Below, in pieces: positions 15,803-26,924 of a stretch of DNA of 64,000 nt. Each line of letters begins with the position of its first letter. The first letter of the stretch is position 1. The position numbers were made by a program, and so were the translations under genes. Under the pieces are notes generated by a model. The model ran no database searches. It was given only the letters and a program-made list of their open reading frames with translations, and had not been told where the DNA came from. Origin of the DNA: Kaistella jeonii (GTDB lineage: Bacteria > Bacteroidota > Bacteroidia > Flavobacteriales > Weeksellaceae); contig NZ_JSYL01000010.1 in the NCBI RefSeq assembly GCF_000812865.1, positions 19,867 through 83,866 of the forward strand. The letters are read 5' to 3'.

Positions 15803-16639
15803 TTATTTTTTAACTTCAAACAATTTGACCACGTTAGCATACATAAAACCAGTGACCTGATAGGGAAATTGCTCATATAAAGAATTTCCTTCATTGAATG
15901 TAAACCCATTTTGCAAGTCGTTTTGGGCTTCTAAAAGTAGGATTTCTGCTTTTGCAGTTTCATTAAGATTCATTAATGATAATGCTTTAAAATATTTGGC
16001 GTCAGAAAAATTTGGATATAATTTGAGAGATTTATCAAGGTTTTCGATTGCTTTGAAATAATTACCAGTTTCAAATTCTATAACTCCTAAGTAAAACATT
16101 TCATAAGGATTTACAATATCATTTTTAAGTCCAAATGCCACAGATTTTTCAATGAATGTCTTTGAAGTAGCAAAATCATTTAGTTGCAAATAACATAAAC
16201 CTTTCCAAAAGTCATAAATATGATCCATTATAACTCCATTTGATCCATTAATTTCTGCTAAATAATTAAACTCTGCTAAAGATTCTAAATAGCTTTTCTG
16301 GAAAATACATTTAATAAATGCGCGATATTCTCGGTAATGATTAGAGTCGTCTAAATCAACTGCTTTATTTAAATACGTCATACCAAGTTCATATTTCTTT
16401 TGCTTGAATAACGGCATCGCCTTTTGCTGCCAAAAAAAAGGATCTTCGGGAAGTATAGTAAGAATAGAATCTAAATAATATTGATGCTGCCTGGAAAAAA
16501 TAGAAACTGTAGCATCTTTTCTCAAAAGGTTCAATAACATCTTTTTCTGATTTCCATCCAAACCTCTGATCATTTTTTCATTTTGAGAATAAACGAGAAA
16601 AGGTAAAAAAAGAAGTAGAATTTTGAAGAAGATTCGCAT
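15803..16639 (-). CDS. Exported tetratricopeptide-repeat protein
   Basis: A 278-residue protein beginning MRIFFKILLLFLPFLVYSQN, a signal peptide. The mature part is a run of TPR-like helix pairs (ALSLMNLNETAKAEILLLEA; EMFYLGVIEFETGNYFKAIE), expected to mediate protein-protein contacts in the periplasm. The frame is open to 16699 but the signal peptide fixes the start at 16639. Function not recognised. It follows cysS on the same strand with a 90-nt gap. Confidence 0.75.
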   Translation of the reverse strand: MRIFFKILLLFLPFLVYSQNEKMIRGLDGNQKKMLLNLLRKDATVSIFSRQHQYYLDSILTILPEDPFFWQQKAMPLFKQKKYELGMTYLNKAVDLDDSNHYREYRAFIKCIFQKSYLESLAEFNYLAEINGSNGVIMDHIYDFWKGLCYLQLNDFATSKTFIEKSVAFGLKNDIVNPYEMFYLGVIEFETGNYFKAIENLDKSLKLYPNFSDAKYFKALSLMNLNETAKAEILLLEAQNDLQNGFTFNEGNSLYEQFPYQVTGFMYANVVKLFEVKK

Positions 16640-16729
16640 ATTGATTTTTCTAATTAATCTGAAAAAATTTTGAACGTGTATTTGAGAATTAATACTCAAT
16701 GATAGATTATATAGATTTTAAAATAAAAC

Positions 16730-18217
16730 TTAAGAGATCGAATAACTCGTTCCTTCTCTTCCGTCTTTCAACTCGATTCCTTCTGCAAGCAAACGGTCGC
16801 GGATCTGGTCGGAAAGGTCGAAGTTTTTGGATTTACGGGCCTGATTTCTTAAGTCAATTAAAACCTGCAAAGTTTGGTCTAGTTTCGCATTATTATTCTC
16901 TTCAATATTCTGTAAACCGAGAACATCAAATACAAAATCATTCATTAAAGTTTTCAATTCCGCTAAATCATTTTCAGAGATGGTTTCTTTTCCATCCTTT
17001 AATTTGAAGATGAAATTAACCGCTTCGAAAAGATGTGCAATCAAAATTGGCGAATTAAAATCGTCGTTTAAAGCGGTATAACATTTTTCTTTCCAGGATT
17101 TTAAGTTAATTGTAGGCGATTGATGATTAACAGGTGAATTATCTACCTCTTTAAATTCAAAATTTTTCAATATTTTCATGGCTTCCATCAAACGCTGGAA
17201 TCCTTTTTCACTCGCAACCATGGCTTCATTGGAGATATCTAAAACACTTCTGTAATGCGCCTGCATAAAATTGAAACGCACAACTGAAGGATGAAAAGGT
17301 TTCTCAAAAAAATCATTACTACCGGAAACGAGTTCCATCGGTAGAATATAATTTCCGGTAGATTTGCTCATTCGCTGTCCATTCATGGTCAACATATTGG
17401 CATGCATCCAGTAGTTTACGGGTTCGGTTCCATTGCAAGCTTTTCCCTGTGCGACTTCACATTCGTGATGCGGGAATTTAAGATCCATTCCACCACCGTG
17501 AATATCGAATTTTTCACCTAGATATTTAGTTGACATTGCAGTACATTCTAAATGCCATCCGGGAAAACCTTCGCCCCAAGGAGAATTCCAACGCATAATA
17601 TGAGCGGGAGATGCTGCTTTCCAAAGTGCAAAATCTGGTGCATTCTTTTTTTCGTTTTGACCGTCTAAATTTCGGGTATTGGCAAAAAGTTCTTCGATAT
17701 TTCTATGAGAAAGTTCGCCGTAATTTAAGCCTCGTTTATTGTATTCAAGAACATCAAAATAAACAGAGCCATTACTTTCATAAGCGAATCCTTTGTCGAT
17801 TAATTTCTGAGTCAGTTCAATTTGTTCTAAAATATGTCCGGTTGCGGTTGGTTCAATCGTTGGTGGAAGTAAATTAAATACTTCTAAAACTTTATGAAAA
17901 TCGACGGTGTATTTCTGTACAATTTCCATTGGTTCTAATTTCTCCAAACGAGATTGTTTCACGAAACGGTCATTGTCAACGTCGCCGTCATCGGTTAAAT
18001 GTCCTGCATCGGTAATATTTCTAACGTACCGAACTTTATAACCCAAATGAACTAAAGAGCGGTAAATAAAATCGAAAGACATGAAAGTTCGCACATTTCC
18101 CAAATGCACATTACTATAAACGGTAGGTCCGCAAACGTACATTCCAACGCTATTTTCGTGAATTGGCTTAAAGATCTCTTTTTCGCCGGAAAGGGAATTG
18201 TATATTTTTAAATTCAT
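16730..18217 (-). CDS. cysS: Cysteinyl-tRNA synthetase
   Basis: A 495-residue class I synthetase that charges tRNA-Cys. The zinc-binding and HIGH region reads [13 protein letters not shown], and the KMSKS signature is present as RMSKSTGN. Zinc ligands are provided by that N-terminal Cys together with CTAM and HHECE segments in the middle. Length is slightly above the family norm (about 460-490). It starts 19 nt after the folE stop, so the two are probably cotranscribed. Confidence 0.97.
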   Translation of the reverse strand: MNLKIYNSLSGEKEIFKPIHENSVGMYVCGPTVYSNVHLGNVRTFMSFDFIYRSLVHLGYKVRYVRNITDAGHLTDDGDVDNDRFVKQSRLEKLEPMEIVQKYTVDFHKVLEVFNLLPPTIEPTATGHILEQIELTQKLIDKGFAYESNGSVYFDVLEYNKRGLNYGELSHRNIEELFANTRNLDGQNEKKNAPDFALWKAASPAHIMRWNSPWGEGFPGWHLECTAMSTKYLGEKFDIHGGGMDLKFPHHECEVAQGKACNGTEPVNYWMHANMLTMNGQRMSKSTGNYILPMELVSGSNDFFEKPFHPSVVRFNFMQAHYRSVLDISNEAMVASEKGFQRLMEAMKILKNFEFKEVDNSPVNHQSPTINLKSWKEKCYTALNDDFNSPILIAHLFEAVNFIFKLKDGKETISENDLAELKTLMNDFVFDVLGLQNIEENNNAKLDQTLQVLIDLRNQARKSKNFDLSDQIRDRLLAEGIELKDGREGTSYSIS

Positions 18218-18236
18218 TTTTGTTGAAAGTTTGATA

Positions 18237-18902
18237 TTAATCCAAATTAGAGCGGCTTCCTACATAATGAAGAAATTCCTGTCTCGTGATCGGATTGGTT
18301 CTGAAAAGCCCACTAAGCTCCGCAGTCGTTGTTGAACTTGCGGTATCTTTTATACCGCGACAATTGACGCATAAATGTTTCGCTTCAATGATACACGCTA
18401 CATCTTTGGTTCCGAGCGCTACTTTTAAAGCCTCGACGATCTGCATGGTCAATCGTTCCTGAACTTGAGGACGTTTGGCATAATAATCTACGATTCTGTT
18501 GATCTTTGAGAGTCCGATAACTTCACCATTAGAAATATAAGCAACATGCGCTCTACCAATAATTGGAAGAAAATGGTGTTCACAAAATGAATAAACCGTA
18601 ATGTCTTTTTCCACCAACATCTGGCGGTATTTGTATTTATTTGAAAAGGTCGAAATGCGTGGATTATTTTCGGGAAGAAGTCCGCCAAAAATTTCATTCA
18701 CATACATTTTTGCAACACGTCTTGGCGAATCTTTTAGAGAATCATCGGTCATATCCATTCCTAAAGTCTCCATGATCTCGTGGAAATGTTTTTGGATAAT
18801 CTCGATTTTTTCTTCTGGAGATTTTTCAAAAGCATCATCTCTTAAAGGAGTATATCCTTTACCAGTGAATAGATCGTCGTCGTTGTCGAAATTTTTACTC
18901 AT
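18237..18902 (-). CDS. folE: GTP cyclohydrolase I (type IA)
   Basis: A 221-residue enzyme converting GTP to 7,8-dihydroneopterin triphosphate, the first step of tetrahydrofolate synthesis. Zinc ligands are C107 and H110 (FCEHHFLP) and C178 (HLCVNCRG); the segment [20 protein letters not shown] is characteristic. A candidate -7 box TAATTTTG is at 18922-18929 on the minus strand, with a TTTG 24 nt further upstream. In many Flavobacteriia sprA is followed by gcvH; here folE occupies that place. Confidence 0.97.
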   Translation of the reverse strand: MSKNFDNDDDLFTGKGYTPLRDDAFEKSPEEKIEIIQKHFHEIMETLGMDMTDDSLKDSPRRVAKMYVNEIFGGLLPENNPRISTFSNKYKYRQMLVEKDITVYSFCEHHFLPIIGRAHVAYISNGEVIGLSKINRIVDYYAKRPQVQERLTMQIVEALKVALGTKDVACIIEAKHLCVNCRGIKDTASSTTTAELSGLFRTNPITRQEFLHYVGSRSNLD

Positions 18903-18953
18903 AAGTTTATATAATGATTAGCAAAATTAAGGATTTAATTTCTATTCTCACAC

Positions 18954-18981
18954 CAAAAATCCCTCACCGATGGGGAGGGAC
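18954..18981 (-). terminator. Terminator of sprA
   Basis: On the minus strand the stem TCCCTC/GAGGGA (18975-18980 and 18960-18965) closes CCCATCGGT and is followed by five T. Confidence 0.75.
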
Positions 18982-19008
18982 TTTTAGAAAAATAAATATT
19001 TTTAATTT

Positions 19009-22000
19009 TTAGAAACCACCACTTCCAGAAAAAGTAAATGTTGCCGTTAAACCTGCTCTTATTGTAGAAAGAGGGAATGCTGTGGAAATTTTGTATTTGG
19101 TTAACAACTGATCATAAAAGAATCTAAGATTAAAGTTCTGAGACATATTGTAGTCTGCAGAGAATTTAAAGCTCATCATTCTTTGACCACCTGTAATTTG
19201 TGAATCATTTTGTAAAATATTGGTAATTCGGGTCTGGCTGTCTCTGAGGGAGAAATCACCACGAACATTTAAATCACTTTTAATAGTTCTTGCTTTACCT
19301 TTAAAATTGATTTTCATTTTCAGATCTTTTAGAATATATCCAAAACCTACGATGTATTCATTACCGGCATCTTCAGTCAAAGTTTGATTGACCAAACCAA
19401 GCATGAACAATCTGTCGCGATTGTACTGCGCGCGGAACTGCATGTTATTTCTCATCGTAACATCGGCACCGATCAATGGCGCAAAAGCTTCAACATAACC
19501 AACTTGAGAGAATGTATATGGATTGAATCCATTCCCAAAACTGTCGCCAAGAGGTGCGTTTGCATTATTTTGTCTGTTATAATAATCTACGCTTGACTGA
19601 ATTCCTGTTGCAGTATAAGTTGAAGTATAACCATGAAGAATATCAAATTTTGAAAACTGACTGTTAATCAACGGAATATTTTTCAAGCCAGAATACGTAA
19701 CTCTCCAGTTTGGAAGCGGGAATCCAGATTTTTTCGGATCTGAAAGCCTGCCATTTACAGATCTGCCCTCAACAGCCGCTTGAAATGCAGGAATCAAAAC
19801 ATAAGCATCTGCTAATCCACGACCCGCTTTGAAGTTACTTTCAATGTAAGAACCACCCGACTGAATGAAGATCTGTTTTGCATTTTCATACATCGCATCG
19901 TAAATACTTTTTCCGTCTTTAAAGGCGGTATTAAAAGTCCATGTTGTTTTGGAATAGCTGATCATATCGGTACCAAAAGAGTTCTGGAAACCATTTGCCG
20001 GATTAGAATCTGCATCTACATTATAACCACCCTGAATGAAATTGCTGTTATAATTTTTCAGGAAATTGAAGTCGATCCGGAAATCATTAATTGGTGCAAC
20101 CTGCACATTCGCTAAGAAATTTTGATTTTTCATTTGCGAGTAAGGATCATTCATATAATTAGATGAAGAAAGCCATCCATTTTCAATAATCGTTCTTCTG
20201 ACATCTGCTTGTGAACCTAGAAGGAAGCCAAAAGTAGGACCACCTAAAGTTTGTCCGTAACCATACCAATTTGGTGCAGAAAGTAAGCCGGGAAGCACTG
20301 TTCCGTTATTTTCATTATAAGAAACATCAATTTGTTTGATGGAAGTTAATGCATACGCAATCCCCTGGAAAGGATTCAATTTATTTTTGAATTTATAATT
20401 TTTGAAACTTTTCTTTTTGCCTTTCTTTTGCCAGGCTAAATTATAAACATTGTTGAGGGAATCAATTTCCTGTTTGCGTTTCTGCATCGTAGTATTGATC
20501 TTCTGGAAATATTTAAACTTACTGAAGAATTTCGGTACATCGAAAGCAGCAGTTGCTACAATATTATTGGTGTTTTGACCAATGCTTCCGAGACTTTCAG
20601 CTTGCTTGGTATCAGGATTTACAAAAGTCGTCAACACGGTACTTCTCGCGTTCCAGTTATAGGTGAATCCGTAACCGAGTTCAGCATTGATAAAGTCGAG
20701 ATACGGTAAATATTCGAACGGGAATTTATAATTCAACTGTATTTTGTGATTATACAATACCGGTCTTCCTGCACGTAACGGATTAGCGAAAATTGAATTG
20801 GTGTTCATATCATAAACATTCAAATTATCGTTCAGCGTTCGCATTGCAGAATTAATTTCGAGTTTTAAAGATTTCGTAAAATTAAATCCTATCCCATATT
20901 GCCACCCGAAATAGAAGTTTCTGTTTCTTATCACATCAAAATCCTGACCCGGAGTTCTACTCAGAATAGCTTCGATATTTCTAAATTCGAGCTCATTATA
21001 ATTACGGTCGATCTCTGCACGGAAAGACAATCTTGTCGGAATCGGATTTATGTTTACTTCTTTCAACCATCTTAAGTATTTATACGATTTGGCGGTATCG
21101 CTTACTATTTTATTAAAAGGTCTTAAAACATAAGGTTTGAAGGAATAATTATAATCAATATACCCTCTCAAATACTGACGGTAATTTTTCTTAGTATAAA
21201 CATCTCTAAAGAAGTCGTCGTTATAAATCGAAGTTACCGAAAGATTTTCTACATCATAGAATTTCGGTTTTTTATTCGGGTTCATTCTGTCTTTACGCAT
21301 GTTCACAACACCTATACTTCGCTGCTGCGTGTAAGTTCGTGCAACTTTTTTCAGTTCCTCTTTATTCGGAGCCTGATCAAAAGTGACATCATTATCTAAC
21401 GGATTATATTTCGGATCTTCAATAGTTTGTGTGTAAGAATAATTCACCGGAATTTTCATTCCAACTTTTTCAGGTAAAAATTTATCCACGTTCACTGTAG
21501 TATTAATACTGAAGGCAGAACGTGCAGATTGCGCTCTTTCCGCAGGTTTTTCGGTGATCCCACCAAAACCAATACTCGAAACTGAAGCATTTGCATTCAC
21601 CAAAGCGAAATCTCCTAAATTAAAATTCACGCTTGCATTTCCGGCATAACCGCCTTTGTTTTCAATTTCAGAAAGACGGATTTCATTTACCCACAGAACC
21701 AAATCTTTTGTGTTGGTCAAGGATTTATTTCGAACACCCAACATAATTGTTGTTACGTTTCCTAAACTTGGGCGACCTTTAATAAATATTTTTTTGTACG
21801 GATCGATCGCACCATAATCAAGATCTTCAGAACGGTCATCAATTCTGTTATTTGGATTTGAATCTCGTCTTAATTTCGCATCTACAAAATTTTGAATTTC
21901 CAGGTTCATTGTATTTTCCGCAGGCCAAATTTCTAAAGGTGATCTGGCGTTTGTAGCGGTATATTTTAATGACGCTTCGTATTCATAATAGTTATCAGTC

Positions 22001-25000
22001 GCATCGCTTCCGAAACGGATGAAGAAGGTTGCATCTTTATCATAAGCCGTTGAAGTTGGATTTCTTAAATCTTCTGCATGTACGAAAAGTTCTAATTTTT
22101 TATAACGACGCATATCCAAAGCAACATTTTTGAACACTCCTTTTGTAGTTTTCACAGCAATCGGCTGTGTTTTCATGTAAAGTGAAGATTCATTTTGTCT
22201 TTGTGCACCTGCATTTCCGCTCAAAACCTGTCTGTCAATTCCTGGAGGAAGAACGTAAGGAGGCTGGCTCAATCCGTTTTCTTCTAAGTTTACACTACCT
22301 ACATCAACTTTTTCGTTGTCCACAGGATTTACACCTTCTGTATCGGTAATTGTTGTGGCAATATCTTTCGTATATTTTCTCCAGTCACTTCTTACCAAAT
22401 CCAAAGTTCCGAATCGAATCGTTGAAGCCTGGTCAAAACCAGTTAAAAGCATTCTTGCGAATCGAACATTATTTAAAATGGAAGGATCTTTTGAACCTCC
22501 AGAAGTAGGATCTTTATCAAATTGCTGAACAGGAACGCGGAATAAGTACCATTTGTTACTTCCTTTTTGTCCGTTTTGGAATGTTACATCAACTTGTTTT
22601 TCATCAACGATAAATTTTTGTCCAACTGCGAGACTCGATTTATCTAAATTGATGGTGTACTGGTTGTAATTTTCGCTTTGATCTAAGTTATAATCTCTGT
22701 TTACATCTTCCGCATCAGGAGTTTGTGTGGCAACTTCGAGCGTATTGCTTTGTGAGTTTCCTTCCGGTCCACGGAAATATTTATATCTTTCTGTAAGTGA
22801 TGAAGCTTGAGCGCCCTGGAATTTATCAGAAAGATAAAACAGGAAATCATCGGAAGCAGGATCAGTCACTTTGGTTACAGGATTGATGAAACTAGTTCCA
22901 AATTTTGTGGCTTCACCTTGAGCATCAAGACCGTCATATCCTAAATCTTGTGCTGTTCTCTCTTCGTTTTCGGTAGAGAAAGCATACAAAATCGGAAACT
23001 GATTCGGCTGTGTTCCCCAATTAGTTGTAGTCGTGTTTGCAGGAACATTTGGTGTAGGCAAACCATTTTCATACATCAATTTGCCATCTTTCAAAACATC
23101 TTCTGAAACATTTCCTAATTGAAGCAATAATTTAGGATTTGCACCTAAAGGATTTCCGTCTGCATAAGGATCCATCATCCAGAATTCCACATATTCAATA
23201 TTAGAATTGACAAAATTGGAAACCGAAATCGGACGCATTAAACCAGCCCATCTTTGCTGAGTTGATTCTGCATTTGGATTCACGTTATAAGGCCCTCTTT
23301 CCTTTGGAAAATAACTGAGGTCAAAAGTATTGGTGTACAGTTGTTCGCCGGCAACAAAATCTCTGGAGTTGTATAATTCTCTGGTTTGAACTCTTCGTGA
23401 AGCGTGATTAGAAAGTGCTTGAGCATTAATTCCTCCTGGAGCGGCTCCACCAATTCCGTAGAATCGTGGATCAATATTGTACCAGGTTAACAAACCACGT
23501 CCGTTTCCTTGAGCGAGATCATTATTTAAGGTTCCATTCGCGAAATAAGGATCATTTGGATTTTTCTCAGGTTTTGAAGCCAAACTCCACATCGCCGGTT
23601 CTTTCAACGAAATTTTAGAAGTAGTCTGTTCAAAATCATCAATATAAGACTGGTCTCCCGTTCCTTTATTCTGTCCCGGAATTAAGTAAGCTCCTTCCGC
23701 AGCAAAACTTAAATTAGATGGCGCTTCTGTATTGATGAATGGGATTTTATCGGTCAATCTCGTAAGGAAAGGCAATTCATTATTGTACAAAACATTGAAA
23801 CCTGCCATTGTATTATTCACCGCTTCCTGCCCGAAATTCACTTTTTGGGTTAAAGGAGTTTCAGCATAATTCACCACCGTTCCACCGATCGTAAGATGTT
23901 CATTAAATTTTCTTTCTAAATTTAATCCCAAAAATCTTTTTCTCTGTGTATTAAAAGTCAATTGATTTTCCAGCGAAATATTAATCGCCTGACCTGATTG
24001 TTTTACGGTTTCATTAATGATATTTACCGTTCCAAGCATGTAATCAACCGTATAATCGATTCCTTCCTGAAGCTGAACACCATTCGCAGTAACTTTCACA
24101 GAACCTTGTGGAACGTTGATCGCGCCTAAAGAAATCCCGGTTCCCTGCGAACCTTTGAATCGACCTTCCATGGTATATCCTAAAGCCAGTCTGTTTTCAG
24201 AAGCTACATTTTTGAACTTATCGTATAAATCATTAAAAACATATTTCGGATCACTGCTGCCTAAAACACCTTGCAAATAAGCCCCAAAAGGTTTTGCTTT
24301 GGTGAAAATCACCTTTCCATTTTGCGCATCGATCGTGATTCCGGGTACAAAATCGAAAATTCCGTCTCCGGTTACATTTCCATTTTGCTGTAAATCGTTG
24401 TTCATATTCAACCGATCCCAGTTGAATAATTTCAATAAATTCGTATCCTGAACCGGAGTATTTGGCAAATAATTTACTTTACCGTTGGTTGGGTCTCTTA
24501 AATAAACATTGAGTAAAAAACCATCGCTGTTAATTTGATTAGAATTCAATGAATAAATATTCTTCATCATCAAATCCCACATCGGAGTCGTAGTCGTTGT
24601 TTTTATATTTGATTTTAGCAACTTGGTGATCAAAACCGGACTTTCTTCTGAAAATTCTCCAACTTTATACACTTTGCTGTCTCCATTCAAGGTAAAAGTA
24701 TAAGCAACTGATAAAAGCTGATTATCATTCAACCGCTGATTCAGGGAAATATAACCCAATTGCGGATGAAAAGTAAATTCGTTCTGATTTAATTTCCGTG
24801 CTTTTCTATTAAAAATAAATTCTTCACCATCAGTATAAGTTACTGGAGTTCCGTTTGCATTCGGAAAAGATTTCCCGTTGATCGCGTTGTAAGCGGTATT
24901 CACATCTCGAATTCCTGTTCCTAAACCGACAATTTGAGGGTAAAGCGTGTTTTGGGAATTATCTGGATATCCTGAAATGCCTTCTCCTAAATCACGAATT

Positions 25001-26082
25001 CCTAAGATTCCCTTCTGATCCTGAAGATTTCCGGAACCTTGATCTAGAACCCAGGCTTCAATTCGAGTGATGCTGATTCTGGAATTGATCTGTGGATAAT
25101 TCAACAAGGCAGTATCATAATTATCTAAGAAATAATGTCCGATATAGTAATGCTGATTGTCTTCATAGTCGATCGCATTCAATTTAAAGGTATTCATCAC
25201 ACCTCCACCTTGAGCGATAATGCTGCGAGATTCCCCCTGTTGTTGAGAGAATACCAATGTTCCCGTCGTTTTTCCGAGTTGAAATTCTGTTTTTAAACCA
25301 AATAATGATTCTGAACCACGAATCAAACTCGTAGAAAGCGGCATATTCACATTTCCAAATTCTACCCTTTTGATAATCTTATCTTCGCCGCCAGTAGTTT
25401 TATCGTTTAAACCTTTGGTCTGTAGATCTTTCCAGCTTCCTTTTGCCTGCCAAACCAAATTCATCTTATTCTCAAAAGCAAATCCGCTTTGAGTATCATA
25501 ATTGGCTTTAAGTTGTAGGTTTTCACCGACTTTACCAATTAATCCCAGCTGAATTCTCTGTTGAATGTCGATCGCAAAACTAGTTCTGTTCTGAGGTAAA
25601 ATTAATGGATTGTCAATTTTTTGGTAAAGACCACCGATATCAAAAGAAGCAAAACCTTGTGGAATAATTTCAATTTTATTTCCACCAAAGATATTTTCAA
25701 AAAGCCTGTTTTTTACCTTAAAACTCGGAAGTAAACCTTTTTTCAGTGCATCAGTCTGATCTTTTTTGTAGCCTAAATTGTTCGTCGCCGATTTTTCATT
25801 ATAATATTCGCTCAGCTGATTATTCAGCATATATTGATGATATTCGGAAGAAGTCATGGAAACAGGATTTCCTACGACCATATTTCCGACTTTGGGATAG
25901 AGAAAATACATTCCGCTGGAAACATCATAAAATGCCTCATATCGCATAGGATTCGGCAGGGAGAAATCCTGTCGTACAGACGAACTGTCTTGCGGTTTTA
26001 CCTGTGCAAATATACTTGCAGAAGAAAAACACAAGAAAATAATAACTAAGAATGTATGCTGAAAAAAATTATTCTTCTTCAA
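19009..26082 (-). CDS. sprA: Gliding motility / type IX secretion protein SprA
   Basis: A 2357-residue outer-membrane protein, within the usual 2300-2500 range of SprA. SprA is the large beta-barrel pore through which type IX secretion system (T9SS) cargo crosses the outer membrane. The signal peptide spans 1-26 (SASIFAQ). The sequence is beta-rich throughout, with paired SprA-domain segments such as VEFGNVNMPLSTSLIRGSES and a C-terminal strand ending FTFSGSGGF. It begins 3 nt after the ruvA stop; the maeB-ruvA-sprA order is conserved in the class. A T9SS cargo is encoded at 58385-60562. Other T9SS genes are not in this window. Confidence 0.96.
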   Translation of the reverse strand: MKKNNFFQHTFLVIIFLCFSSASIFAQVKPQDSSSVRQDFSLPNPMRYEAFYDVSSGMYFLYPKVGNMVVGNPVSMTSSEYHQYMLNNQLSEYYNEKSATNNLGYKKDQTDALKKGLLPSFKVKNRLFENIFGGNKIEIIPQGFASFDIGGLYQKIDNPLILPQNRTSFAIDIQQRIQLGLIGKVGENLQLKANYDTQSGFAFENKMNLVWQAKGSWKDLQTKGLNDKTTGGEDKIIKRVEFGNVNMPLSTSLIRGSESLFGLKTEFQLGKTTGTLVFSQQQGESRSIIAQGGGVMNTFKLNAIDYEDNQHYYIGHYFLDNYDTALLNYPQINSRISITRIEAWVLDQGSGNLQDQKGILGIRDLGEGISGYPDNSQNTLYPQIVGLGTGIRDVNTAYNAINGKSFPNANGTPVTYTDGEEFIFNRKARKLNQNEFTFHPQLGYISLNQRLNDNQLLSVAYTFTLNGDSKVYKVGEFSEESPVLITKLLKSNIKTTTTTPMWDLMMKNIYSLNSNQINSDGFLLNVYLRDPTNGKVNYLPNTPVQDTNLLKLFNWDRLNMNNDLQQNGNVTGDGIFDFVPGITIDAQNGKVIFTKAKPFGAYLQGVLGSSDPKYVFNDLYDKFKNVASENRLALGYTMEGRFKGSQGTGISLGAINVPQGSVKVTANGVQLQEGIDYTVDYMLGTVNIINETVKQSGQAINISLENQLTFNTQRKRFLGLNLERKFNEHLTIGGTVVNYAETPLTQKVNFGQEAVNNTMAGFNVLYNNELPFLTRLTDKIPFINTEAPSNLSFAAEGAYLIPGQNKGTGDQSYIDDFEQTTSKISLKEPAMWSLASKPEKNPNDPYFANGTLNNDLAQGNGRGLLTWYNIDPRFYGIGGAAPGGINAQALSNHASRRVQTRELYNSRDFVAGEQLYTNTFDLSYFPKERGPYNVNPNAESTQQRWAGLMRPISVSNFVNSNIEYVEFWMMDPYADGNPLGANPKLLLQLGNVSEDVLKDGKLMYENGLPTPNVPANTTTTNWGTQPNQFPILYAFSTENEERTAQDLGYDGLDAQGEATKFGTSFINPVTKVTDPASDDFLFYLSDKFQGAQASSLTERYKYFRGPEGNSQSNTLEVATQTPDAEDVNRDYNLDQSENYNQYTINLDKSSLAVGQKFIVDEKQVDVTFQNGQKGSNKWYLFRVPVQQFDKDPTSGGSKDPSILNNVRFARMLLTGFDQASTIRFGTLDLVRSDWRKYTKDIATTITDTEGVNPVDNEKVDVGSVNLEENGLSQPPYVLPPGIDRQVLSGNAGAQRQNESSLYMKTQPIAVKTTKGVFKNVALDMRRYKKLELFVHAEDLRNPTSTAYDKDATFFIRFGSDATDNYYEYEASLKYTATNARSPLEIWPAENTMNLEIQNFVDAKLRRDSNPNNRIDDRSEDLDYGAIDPYKKIFIKGRPSLGNVTTIMLGVRNKSLTNTKDLVLWVNEIRLSEIENKGGYAGNASVNFNLGDFALVNANASVSSIGFGGITEKPAERAQSARSAFSINTTVNVDKFLPEKVGMKIPVNYSYTQTIEDPKYNPLDNDVTFDQAPNKEELKKVARTYTQQRSIGVVNMRKDRMNPNKKPKFYDVENLSVTSIYNDDFFRDVYTKKNYRQYLRGYIDYNYSFKPYVLRPFNKIVSDTAKSYKYLRWLKEVNINPIPTRLSFRAEIDRNYNELEFRNIEAILSRTPGQDFDVIRNRNFYFGWQYGIGFNFTKSLKLEINSAMRTLNDNLNVYDMNTNSIFANPLRAGRPVLYNHKIQLNYKFPFEYLPYLDFINAELGYGFTYNWNARSTVLTTFVNPDTKQAESLGSIGQNTNNIVATAAFDVPKFFSKFKYFQKINTTMQKRKQEIDSLNNVYNLAWQKKGKKKSFKNYKFKNKLNPFQGIAYALTSIKQIDVSYNENNGTVLPGLLSAPNWYGYGQTLGGPTFGFLLGSQADVRRTIIENGWLSSSNYMNDPYSQMKNQNFLANVQVAPINDFRIDFNFLKNYNSNFIQGGYNVDADSNPANGFQNSFGTDMISYSKTTWTFNTAFKDGKSIYDAMYENAKQIFIQSGGSYIESNFKAGRGLADAYVLIPAFQAAVEGRSVNGRLSDPKKSGFPLPNWRVTYSGLKNIPLINSQFSKFDILHGYTSTYTATGIQSSVDYYNRQNNANAPLGDSFGNGFNPYTFSQVGYVEAFAPLIGADVTMRNNMQFRAQYNRDRLFMLGLVNQTLTEDAGNEYIVGFGYILKDLKMKINFKGKARTIKSDLNVRGDFSLRDSQTRITNILQNDSQITGGQRMMSFKFSADYNMSQNFNLRFFYDQLLTKYKISTAFPLSTIRAGLTATFTFSGSGGF

Positions 26083-26085
26083 ATG

Positions 26086-26670
26086 TTAAATGTTTTTTAA
26101 GATTTGCTTCACCAATTGTTCTACTGAAAAATCTGGATTTTGCTTTAAAATTCGATCTGCAATTTTCTCGCTCATTTTTTTGGGTATTCCCAAAACCTCT
26201 AATGCAGATAACGATTCTTCTTTAATTTTATTATTTGCAAATGTAGAAATATTTTCGTCAGAATCCTTGAATTTTTGGACTTTATCCCTTAAATCAACAA
26301 TCACTCTTTCAGCGGTTTTGGTGCCAATTCCCTTTACTTTTTGCAGGAGTAAACTATTGTTGGAAAGGATTGCTGTTGATATTTCTTCTAAGTTCAAAGA
26401 AGATAACATAATGATGGCAGAAACCGGCCCTACTCCATTAACACTTATTAACAGATTAAACATCTCTTTTTCTAAAATTGTGTTAAAACCGAAAAGTAAA
26501 TGAGCGTCTTCCCGAATGATCTGTTGAATATTGAGAAAAGTTTCTTTTCCAAGCAATAATTTCTCGGAAGTCTGCAAACTAACGCCAACATAATAACCAA
26601 CTCCCTGAACATCAATAACCATAGAAGTTGGATTGAGTTCCTGAACAATTCCTTTGAGTGAATAAATCAT
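26086..26670 (-). CDS. ruvA: Holliday junction branch migration protein RuvA
   Basis: A 194-residue protein with the RuvA layout: OB-fold (MIYSLKGIVQELNPTSMVID), tandem helix-hairpin-helix motifs (LISVNGVGPVSAIIML and VKGIGTKTAERVIVDL), and a C-terminal UBA-like domain III that contacts RuvB. It binds Holliday junctions as a tetramer and loads the RuvB motor. It sits directly upstream of sprA with only 3 nt between. Confidence 0.97.
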   Translation of the reverse strand: MIYSLKGIVQELNPTSMVIDVQGVGYYVGVSLQTSEKLLLGKETFLNIQQIIREDAHLLFGFNTILEKEMFNLLISVNGVGPVSAIIMLSSLNLEEISTAILSNNSLLLQKVKGIGTKTAERVIVDLRDKVQKFKDSDENISTFANNKIKEESLSALEVLGIPKKMSEKIADRILKQNPDFSVEQLVKQILKNI

Positions 26671-26841
26671 TTTATTTTATAAATCTTTTGAAGTTAATAC
26701 AATTTTCAAATTCAAGAAATGGATACATTTAAATCCAAAACATACTTGAAAACATCTGAAAAATCACATTCCAACTTAAAAAAAATGAAATGTTTTTTTC
26801 AGAGCCCTAACTTACAAAAATTATAGAAATTTATTTCACAC

Positions 26842-26872
26842 AAAAAACGCTACTAAAATTAGTAGCGTTTTA
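26842..26872. terminator. Terminator downstream of malic enzyme
   Basis: A perfect 11-bp stem (AAAACGCTACT/AGTAGCGTTTT, 26844-26854 and 26861-26871) with a 6-nt loop; the minus strand continues as a run of six T. It isolates maeB from ruvA-sprA. Confidence 0.85.
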
Positions 26873-26924
26873 TTAAATATTTAGTTGAACAAAGACCTTT
26901 TCAGACTTTGAAAATTATATAAAA

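Noticed and set aside
19384..26049. Small reading frames antisense to sprA
   Set aside because: They are shadows of the long sprA frame with no start signals or recognisable products.
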